This document shows positions 5,881-11,507 of a stretch of DNA of 11,507 nt, piece after piece. The number at the start of each line of letters is the position of its first letter. The first letter of the stretch is position 1. The notes under the pieces are model-generated. The model was not told where the DNA came from and did no database searches. It saw only the letters and a list, made by a program, of their open reading frames with translations. The stretch spans positions 1-11,507 of the forward strand of contig MFSY01000024.1 in NCBI GenBank assembly GCA_001785175.1, read 5' to 3'. Source of the DNA: Candidatus Muproteobacteria bacterium RIFCSPHIGHO2_01_FULL_65_16 (GTDB taxonomy: Bacteria; Pseudomonadota; Gammaproteobacteria; Acidiferrobacterales; Sulfurifustaceae). The position numbers and the translations under genes are program-made.

Positions 5881-7011
5881 ATGCCAGACAAGACACTCGA
5901 TCTCGCCAAGGCGCTGATCGCGCGGCCGTCGGTGACGCCGCACGATCACGGCTGCCAGGATCTCATGATCGAGCGCCTCGCGCCGCTCGGCTTCGCCGTG
6001 GAGCGCCTGAAGTTCGGCGACGTGGATAATTTCTGGGCCCAGCGCGGCGCGGGCAAGCCGCTGTTCGTGTTCGCCGGTCATACCGACGTCGTCCCGACCG
6101 GGCCGCACGAGCACTGGACGGGCGATCCCTTCCATGGGGAGGTGCGCGACGGCCGTCTTTACGGGCGCGGCGCCGCGGACATGAAATCCTCGCTGGCGGC
6201 CTTCGTCACGGCGCTCGAGGACTTCCTCGCGCGCCATCCGCGTCACAAGGGCGCCATCGGGCTCCTGATCACATCGGACGAGGAAGGCGCCGCGATCAAC
6301 GGCACCGCCAAGGTCGTGCCATGGCTCGGCCAGCGCGGGATCACGATTGACTACTGCCTGGTCGGCGAGCCGTCGTCCGAAACCACCCTCGGCGATGTCG
6401 TCAAGATCGGCCGCCGCGGGTCGCTCGGCGGGCGCCTCATGGTGCGCGGCGTCCAGGGCCACGTGGCCTACCCGCACCTGGCGAAGAACCCGGTGCACCT
6501 GCTGGCCCCGGCGCTGGCGGAGCTGACCGCAACGGAGTGGGATCGGGGGGATCGGGATTTTCCGCCGACCAGCTTCCAGGTCTCCAATATTCACGCCGGG
6601 ACCGGCGCCGAAAACGTCATCCCCGGGCGGCTCGAGCTGCTGTTTAATTTCCGCTATTCGCCCGCCTCCACCGAAGAGTCGTTGCGCCGCCGCTGCGAGG
6701 CGATTTTGGCGCGCCACAAGCTGGAATTCGAGATCGGCTGGACCGTTTCCGGCCGGCCGTACCTCACGCGCGGTACGACCCTGATAAACGCCGTCCGGCG
6801 CGCCGTGCGCGACGAGGCCGGGCTGGAGGTGAAGGCGGCCACTGGCGGCGGCACCTCCGATGGCCGCTTCATCGCTCCCACGGGCGCGGAGGTCGTCGAG
6901 CTCGGCCCCCTGAACGCAACCATCCACCAGATAGACGAGCACGTGGCCGTCGCCGATCCCGCGCGCCTTTCCAGGATCTACGCGCGCATACTTGAATTAT
7001 TACTTTTGTGA
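5881..7011 (+). CDS. dapE: Succinyl-diaminopimelate desuccinylase DapE
   Basis: The product is 376 aa, an M20-family di-zinc amidohydrolase that splits N-succinyl-LL-diaminopimelate into succinate and LL-diaminopimelate. All metal and catalytic residues are present: H67 and D69 in GHTDVVP, bridging D100 in GRGAADMK, catalytic E134 and ligand E135 in TSDEEG, E163 in VGEPSS, and H349 in NATIHQIDE. As I recall them, these positions coincide with the Haemophilus influenzae enzyme. The dimerisation lid is in the middle third (about 180-290), with [16 protein letters not shown]. The frame is open to a TTG at 5851, but that lies inside the right arm of element D, so ATG 5881 is the start. No Shine-Dalgarno precedes it, unlike dapD. 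It is the last gene of dapC-dapD-dapE. Confidence 0.97.
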   Translation: MPDKTLDLAKALIARPSVTPHDHGCQDLMIERLAPLGFAVERLKFGDVDNFWAQRGAGKPLFVFAGHTDVVPTGPHEHWTGDPFHGEVRDGRLYGRGAADMKSSLAAFVTALEDFLARHPRHKGAIGLLITSDEEGAAINGTAKVVPWLGQRGITIDYCLVGEPSSETTLGDVVKIGRRGSLGGRLMVRGVQGHVAYPHLAKNPVHLLAPALAELTATEWDRGDRDFPPTSFQVSNIHAGTGAENVIPGRLELLFNFRYSPASTEESLRRRCEAILARHKLEFEIGWTVSGRPYLTRGTTLINAVRRAVRDEAGLEVKAATGGGTSDGRFIAPTGAEVVELGPLNATIHQIDEHVAVADPARLSRIYARILELLLL

Positions 7012-7130
7012 TAATAATCAGCATGTTGTATAAATCAGTTCATGTTGGTTATATGCGCTCTTCGGCCCGATAAGCCGCGGGCCAGCAACGGATACGCGGC
7101 GCTATACTTCAAAGGAGTGAAGGGGGGCGA

Positions 7131-9689
7131 ATGAAAAAAACGGGGCTTTACAAAACGGACTGGTTTGCCGCCCTGCTGTTCGGCGCGCTGTTCCTCGTGT
7201 TCTTTTTCAGCGGCGCGCCGTTCCTCGAGCAGATGGAGTATGTCGCCTACGACGTCGGCGTGAACATGACCTCGCGCAGCGCCGGCGCCAAGGACAACAT
7301 CGCCGTCATCGCCATTGACGACCACAGCATCGAGCGCGTCGGGCGCTGGCCGTGGTCGCGCAGCGTCCTGGGCGAGATGCTGGATGTGCTTCAGCGCGCC
7401 GACGCCAGGGCGGTCGGCCTGCTGATATTCCTCAGCGAGCCGCAAACCGACCCGGGCCTGGCCCACATCCGCAAGCTCAAGGGTTATGTCGAGGGCCCGG
7501 CGTTTCCCAAAAACAACCCGCGCCTGCGCCTGGAGCTCGCACGCCTCATGACGCAGGCGGAGAAGGACCTCGACGCCGACAGCCGCTTCGCCCGCACCAT
7601 TCCGAAACGGCGCAATATCTATCTGCCGATGTTTTTCGACGTCGGCAAGCCGCTCGGCAAGCCGGACGCCGTGCTGCCGGGGTTCATCCAGCGCCACCGC
7701 CTCACCACCATCGTCAAGCACGCGGACAGCGACGGTTCGCCGTATCCCACGACCAAGGCGCACTACCCGCTGGAGCAGTTCGGCCTGCACGCGGCCGGTG
7801 TCGGCCATCTCAACCTGTTCAAGGATCCCGGCGGCGGCGTGCGCACGGAAACGCTGGTGCTGGAGCACTACGGTCAGTACTACCCGTCGCTCGCGCTGCT
7901 GCTCGCGGCGCGCGGCCTGAATCTCGGCCCGCGCGACATCGAAATCAACATGGGCCAGGGCGTGAAGCTGGGCCGGCTCGCGATCAAGACCGACGCGCAC
8001 ATGCAGATGTACACCGGGTTTTACGGCCCCGAGCGCGGCGGCGAACCGGCCTTCGCCACCTACTCCTTCCATGACGTGTTGACGGAAAAACTTCCCCGGG
8101 GCACGTTCAAGAACAAGATCGTCCTCATCGGCGCGACCGCCGTCGGCGTCGGCAACAAGCTCGTCACCCCGGCCAACGAGGCCATGAGCGAGCCGGAGCT
8201 GCTGGCGAACACCGTCGCCAGCATCCTGAACCAGGATTTCTACACCCGCCCCGCCTGGGTCGGCTGGGCCGAGGCGGCCATGTTTCTGGCGGTGCTGCTC
8301 TATCTCATGTTCGTGTTGCCAAACCTGGGCGCCGGCGTCGGCGCCGGCGTGTCGTCCGCGCTGTTGTTGCTGCTGATCGCCGGCGGCCATTACCTGATGA
8401 TCAGCGAAAAGATCTGGCTGCGCGGCGTCTCCCCCGCCCTGTTCCTGCTCGCCGGGCACCTGCTCCTGACCACCAAGCGCTTTTTCGCCACCGAACGCCT
8501 CAAGCTCGCGGCCGAATCCGACTCGGCGCAGACCAACCGCATGCTCGGGCTCGCCTTCCAGGGACAGGGACAGTTCGACATGGCCATGGACAAGTTCCGC
8601 CGGCTGACGGCGGACGAGTCGGTGCTCGAGCTGATCTACAACCTGGCGCTGGACTTCGAGCGCAAGCGCCAGTTCAGCAAGGCGGGCGCGGCCTACGATT
8701 ACATCCTCGGTCACGACGCGAAATTCCGCGACGCCGGCGAGCGCAAGAAACGCGCCCAGGCCGCCGAGAGCACCATCATGCTCGGCGCCAAGGGCGCCAC
8801 CGCCACCGGCACCGTGATTCTGGACGGGGTTGATCAGAAGCCGACGCTCGGGCGCTATCAGGTGGAGAAGGAGCTGGGCAAGGGCGCCATGGGCACGGTC
8901 TATCTCGGGCGCGACCCGCGGATCAACCGGGTGGTGGCGATCAAGACCCTCGCGCTGTCGCTGGAATTCGACGAGTCCGAGTTGCAGCAGGTCAAGAACC
9001 GCTTTTTCCGCGAGGCCGAGACCGCCGGCAAGCTCAATCACCCCAATATCGTGACCATCTATGACGCCGGCGAGGAGCACGACCTGGCCTTTATCGCCAT
9101 GGAATACCTGCAAGGGAAAGACCTGACGCATTACATCAACGCCGACAAGCCGCTGCCCGCGGCCTGGGTCATGGACGTGTGCGCCAAGGTCGCGGACGCG
9201 CTGGATTACGCGCACCGCCAGGGCGTCGTGCACCGCGACATCAAGCCGGCGAACATCATGTACAACGAGGCCGACAACAGCGTCAAGGTGACCGATTTCG
9301 GGATCGCCCGCATCACCGCCTCCAGCCGGACCAGGACCGGCGTCGTCCTCGGAACACCGTCCTACATGTCACCGGAACAGTTGGCGGGCAAACCCGTGGA
9401 CGGCCGCTCCGACCTGTTCTCCCTCGGCGTGACCATGTTCGAGTTGCTGACCGGCAAGCAGCCGTTCGGCGGCGACTCCATGGCGGCGCTGATGTATCAG
9501 ATCGCCAACGCCAAGCACCCGGACGCGACGCGCCTGCGGACCGATCTCCCGCCGTGCGCGCGCACGATCGTGGACCGGGCGCTGCTGAAGGAGCCGGAAA
9601 AACGCTTCCAGTCCGGGGAGGAAATGAGACAGGCGCTGCTGAAATGCCAGGCCGCGTTGCAACCGGAAAAAGGAGCGAAGGCGCGATGA
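7131..9689 (+). CDS. CHASE2-TPR receptor Ser/Thr protein kinase (PknB/Hanks type)
   Basis: The product is 852 aa. N-terminal membrane segment at about 11-29; periplasmic CHASE2 sensor at about 35-375, with AVIAIDDHSIERVGRWPWSR (58-77) and NKIVLIGATAVGVG (328-341); three membrane segments at about 379-399, 400-424 and 429-448, which return the chain to the cytoplasm; two TPR-like helical repeats at about 469-530; a Thr/Gly linker at 547-566; kinase domain at about 576-840. Kinase motifs are complete: Gly loop LGKGAMGTVYLG (582-593), K605 in VAIK, HRDIKPAN with D703, K705 and N708, DFG at 722-724, activation loop with T729, S731, S732, T734, T736 and T742, and SPE at 747-749. It is therefore probably active. 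ATG 7131 has G-rich ribosome sites upstream (AAGGAG 7112-7117, G-run 7122-7127). The stop overlaps the phosphatase start by 4 bp, indicating coupled translation. The ligand is unknown. Confidence 0.93.
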   Translation: MKKTGLYKTDWFAALLFGALFLVFFFSGAPFLEQMEYVAYDVGVNMTSRSAGAKDNIAVIAIDDHSIERVGRWPWSRSVLGEMLDVLQRADARAVGLLIFLSEPQTDPGLAHIRKLKGYVEGPAFPKNNPRLRLELARLMTQAEKDLDADSRFARTIPKRRNIYLPMFFDVGKPLGKPDAVLPGFIQRHRLTTIVKHADSDGSPYPTTKAHYPLEQFGLHAAGVGHLNLFKDPGGGVRTETLVLEHYGQYYPSLALLLAARGLNLGPRDIEINMGQGVKLGRLAIKTDAHMQMYTGFYGPERGGEPAFATYSFHDVLTEKLPRGTFKNKIVLIGATAVGVGNKLVTPANEAMSEPELLANTVASILNQDFYTRPAWVGWAEAAMFLAVLLYLMFVLPNLGAGVGAGVSSALLLLLIAGGHYLMISEKIWLRGVSPALFLLAGHLLLTTKRFFATERLKLAAESDSAQTNRMLGLAFQGQGQFDMAMDKFRRLTADESVLELIYNLALDFERKRQFSKAGAAYDYILGHDAKFRDAGERKKRAQAAESTIMLGAKGATATGTVILDGVDQKPTLGRYQVEKELGKGAMGTVYLGRDPRINRVVAIKTLALSLEFDESELQQVKNRFFREAETAGKLNHPNIVTIYDAGEEHDLAFIAMEYLQGKDLTHYINADKPLPAAWVMDVCAKVADALDYAHRQGVVHRDIKPANIMYNEADNSVKVTDFGIARITASSRTRTGVVLGTPSYMSPEQLAGKPVDGRSDLFSLGVTMFELLTGKQPFGGDSMAALMYQIANAKHPDATRLRTDLPPCARTIVDRALLKEPEKRFQSGEEMRQALLKCQAALQPEKGAKAR

Positions 9690-10510
9690 GCGGACTGACG
9701 ATGGCGGGCCTGACCGATCCCGGCCGGCAGCGCGCCGGGAACGAGGACAGCATCGCGGTGCAGCCGGAGCTGGGCCTGGCGGTGCTGGCCGACGGCATGG
9801 GCGGCCACCAGGCCGGCGAGGTGGCGAGCAGCATGGCCGTGGACATCGTGCGCCGGCACTTCGTCGAGGCCCTGGCGCGGCCGGCGCCCCGGGGCAAAAA
9901 AGGTCGCGGCGCGAAGGAGGCGGTCGAGCTCAGGGCCGCGGGCGAGGCCATCCGCCTGGCGAACAGCGCCATCTACGAGATGGCGCGCGCGCGCCCCGAG
10001 TGCGCCGGCATGGGCTCGACCATCGTGGTGGCCGTGTTCTACGGCGACAAGATGTGCGTCGCCCACGTCGGCGACTCGCGTTTATACCGCTTCCGCCGCG
10101 GCCGGATCGAGCAGCTCACCCAGGATCATTCCGTGATCCAGGAGCTGGTCAGCCGCGGGCTCGTCACCAGGGAAGAGGCGCAGCACTCGATCGGCAAGAA
10201 TCTGGTGACGCGCGCCCTGGGCGTGGAGTCGGGCGTGACCCCGGATATCGCCGAGCAGACCGTGCAGACCGGAGACATCTACCTGCTGTGCTCCGACGGC
10301 CTCAACGACGTGATCACGGATCCGGAGATCGCACAGGAGCTCGGAAAGAACGGTGCGAACCTGGAGGAGACGACGCGGCGCCTGGTCGCGCTCGCCAACG
10401 CGCGCGGCGGGCCGGATAATATATCCGTCATCCTGGCGCGGACCGGGGCGCAGTTAGAGCGCGGCGGGAATCCGCCCGCGCGTCCGCGCGCGGCGGCGAA
10501 ACAAGGTTAG
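9686..10510 (+). CDS. PP2C-family (PPM) Ser/Thr protein phosphatase
   Basis: The product is 274 aa, a compact bacterial Stp/PstP-type cytoplasmic phosphatase that removes phosphate from Ser/Thr using two metal ions. Seen in order: GLTDPGRQRAGNEDS (8-22), metal-site LADGMGGHQAGEVAS with D36 and G37 (34-48), GMGSTIVVA (108-116), AHVGDSRLYR (126-135), LTQDHSV (144-150), SDGLNDVI with D204, and GGPDNISVI with D244. Residues 66-80 are a short basic Gly-rich insert, and residues 255-274 a disordered Pro/Ala/Arg tail. ATG 9686 starts within the stop of the kinase gene (ATGA overlap) and has AGGAG at 9671-9675. The upstream in-frame extension is shadow coding inside the kinase. It is the natural antagonist of the adjacent kinase. 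Confidence 0.95.
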   Translation: MSGLTMAGLTDPGRQRAGNEDSIAVQPELGLAVLADGMGGHQAGEVASSMAVDIVRRHFVEALARPAPRGKKGRGAKEAVELRAAGEAIRLANSAIYEMARARPECAGMGSTIVVAVFYGDKMCVAHVGDSRLYRFRRGRIEQLTQDHSVIQELVSRGLVTREEAQHSIGKNLVTRALGVESGVTPDIAEQTVQTGDIYLLCSDGLNDVITDPEIAQELGKNGANLEETTRRLVALANARGGPDNISVILARTGAQLERGGNPPARPRAAAKQG

Positions 10511-10545
10511 AATCACGGCTTATAAAATCAAAGGCGGCGACAAAG

Positions 10546-11217
10546 ATGGCGAAATTGGTCATCAAATTCGGCAACGAGGTCATTGACCACGTGGAGCTGC
10601 GGCAGGGCGACATGAAGGTCGGGCGCAAGCCGGGCTGCGACATCCACATTGACAACCTGGCGATCAGCGGCGAGCACGCCAATATCTTCACCATCGGCGA
10701 GGATTCGTTCATCCAGGATCTGGGCAGCACCAACGGCACGTTCGTCAACGGCAAGAAGATCTCCAAGCACCACCTGCGCGAAGGCGACAGCATCAGCATC
10801 GGCAAGCATTCGCTCGTCTACCTGGGGGAATCCGCCGCGCCCGGCGCCGGCGAAACGCAGGACGACTTCACCAAGACCGTCATCATCACCAGCCCCGGCC
10901 TGCGCGAGCCGGTCAAGCCGCCCGCCGCTCCGGCCGGCGCCAAGCCCGCCGGCGGGCAGCAAGGCGCGATCATGGTGCTGAACGGCGCGAACAGCGGCAA
11001 GCGCATCGAGCTGGCCAAGACCGTGACCAGCCTCGGCCGCACCGGCAAGAGCGCCGGCAAGATCACGCGCTCGGCCGACGGCTATACCCTCACCGGCAAC
11101 GACACCGACGAAGTCCCCAAGCTCAACGGCCGGCCGGTGCCGAACAACGGCGCCAGGCTGAAGAACGGCGATATCATCGAAGTAGCCGGGACGCGGTTGC
11201 AGTTCCTGCTGAGATAG
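10546..11217 (+). CDS. Twin-FHA-domain protein, likely reader of the kinase
   Basis: The product is 223 aa, soluble, with no signal peptide. The N-terminal FHA domain (1-93) has every phosphothreonine-binding landmark: GRKPGCDIHI with G26 and R27, SGEHANI with S41 and H44, and DLGSTNGTFVNG at 58-69. A linker (about 95-140) carries the Thr-rich TKTVIITSPG (109-118) and a Pro/Ala/Gly-rich stretch. The C-terminal half (140-223) looks like a second FHA fold: SLGR at 162-165, KLNGRPV at 192-198 and LKNGDIIEVAG at 205-215. It lacks the Ser/His pair and the STNGT loop, so it may not bind phosphate. It lies 35 bp after the phosphatase, probably in the same operon. AT-rich -10-like strings (TAGAAT 10508-10513, TATAAA 10521-10526) could give extra transcription but have no -35. 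The partners and output are unknown. Confidence 0.9.
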   Translation: MAKLVIKFGNEVIDHVELRQGDMKVGRKPGCDIHIDNLAISGEHANIFTIGEDSFIQDLGSTNGTFVNGKKISKHHLREGDSISIGKHSLVYLGESAAPGAGETQDDFTKTVIITSPGLREPVKPPAAPAGAKPAGGQQGAIMVLNGANSGKRIELAKTVTSLGRTGKSAGKITRSADGYTLTGNDTDEVPKLNGRPVPNNGARLKNGDIIEVAGTRLQFLLR

Positions 11218-11280
11218 GCTTCGGCTATAAGCGCGCAGACTCAATGGCGCTACCTTAAGGCCCCCGCAAGCAAAAACTCC

Positions 11281-11366
11281 GTCATGCCAGCGAAAGCTGG
11301 CATCCAGAATCGGCCTATCGGCCGATATCTTTTCAAACCCTGGATTCCGGCTTTCGCCGGAAAGAC
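11281..11366. repeat. Inverted pair of 27-bp hairpin repeats
   Basis: The left unit (11281-11307) and the right unit (11340-11366, reversed) match at 22 of 27 bases. Each unit is itself a hairpin: ATGCCAGC/GCTGGCAT (11284-11303) with a GAAA loop and TTCCGGC/GCCGGAA (11345-11362) with a TTTC loop. A third hairpin, ATCGGCC/GGCCGAT (11309-11326), sits between them. This resembles the REP-like GTCATTCC-type intergenic repeats widespread in proteobacteria. A 75-codon minus-strand frame across it is not a gene. Confidence 0.8.
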
Positions 11367-11399
11367 ACCGATCGCTGCCCGACCAACGAACAGCGCGCC

Positions 11400-11460
11400 T
11401 TGTCTTACCCTCTCACTCTGGGAGCGCGCATTGTCTTCCCCCTCTCCCTGCGGGAGAGCA
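11400..11460. repeat. Two diverged tandem copies of a TTGTCTT-CCCTCTC-type repeat
   Basis: Copies at 11400-11430 and 11431-11460 both begin TTGTCTT, continue with a CCCTCTC-type pyrimidine run and end GGGAGnGnGCA. The second contains a perfect hairpin, CTCTCCC (11442-11448) and GGGAGAG (11452-11458), with a 3-base loop; the first is degenerate. Together with the preceding hairpin repeats this makes 11218-11507 a repeat-filled region without any gene I can support; 11461-11507 shows nothing recognisable. Confidence 0.6.
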
Positions 11461-11507
11461 ACTGTGTTCCACGTCAAGCGATTTCAGGGTAGCCATGACA
11501 CCATTTT

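Noticed and set aside
7064..7083. Stem-loop GGCCCG/CGGGCC after dapE as a terminator
   Set aside because: It has a 6-bp stem with an 8-base loop and no T-tract on either strand, so a terminator cannot be supported.
7131..11217. Type VI secretion regulatory cluster
   Set aside because: The kinase/phosphatase/FHA trio is similar in kind, but no secretion-system gene is present and the kinase carries a CHASE2 sensor instead.
11250..11477. Minus-strand open frame of 75 codons
   Set aside because: It is translation of the hairpin repeats at 11281-11366 and 11400-11460 (peptides like FPAKAGIQ and WMPAFAGMT are common artefacts of this repeat type); there is no family or ribosome-site support.

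Overview
The window is GC-rich, gene-dense bacterial DNA, most consistent with an environmental gammaproteobacterium or a close relative. The clues are the succinylase branch of lysine/diaminopimelate synthesis (dapC-dapD-dapE), a YfaZ-like outer-membrane protein, a YggS/PLPBP protein, and a CHASE2 receptor kinase next to a PP2C phosphatase and an FHA protein. No rRNA, tRNA or species-level marker is present, so I do not name a genus.

Layout. Positions 1-203 hold the 3' end of an M23 (LysM/NlpD-type) metallopeptidase gene, disturbed by an exact 74-bp tandem duplication at the very edge of the window. yggS follows (402-1121), then a YfaZ-like porin-type protein (1351-1905). On the minus strand lie a HigB-HigA toxin-antitoxin pair (2591 down to 1957), with a readable promoter and an operator palindrome, and an EamA/DMT exporter (3565-2690). 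A divergent promoter region at about 3555-3590 separates the exporter from the plus-strand lysine operon: dapC (3613-4818), dapD (4968-5789) and dapE (5881-7011). These encode three consecutive steps from tetrahydrodipicolinate to LL-diaminopimelate.

After a 119-bp gap comes a Ser/Thr phosphosignalling cassette: a CHASE2-TPR-kinase receptor (7131-9689), a PP2C phosphatase overlapping it by 4 bp (9686-10510), and a twin-FHA protein (10546-11217). The likely logic is that a periplasmic signal sensed by CHASE2 drives cytoplasmic Thr phosphorylation, the FHA protein reads it and the phosphatase erases it. The output is not visible in the window.

The most striking non-coding feature is a set of intergenic palindromic elements: 238-317, 1118-1275, 4831-4937 and 5796-5865, plus two further repeat types at 11281-11366 and 11400-11460. 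The first four differ in sequence but share one design: long inverted arms, each built of 7-bp words repeated at about 9-10-bp steps. Two of them sit between successive dap genes, and one supplies the stop codon of yggS. They look like short non-autonomous mobile or structured elements. Explaining their common design is the best lead in this window.
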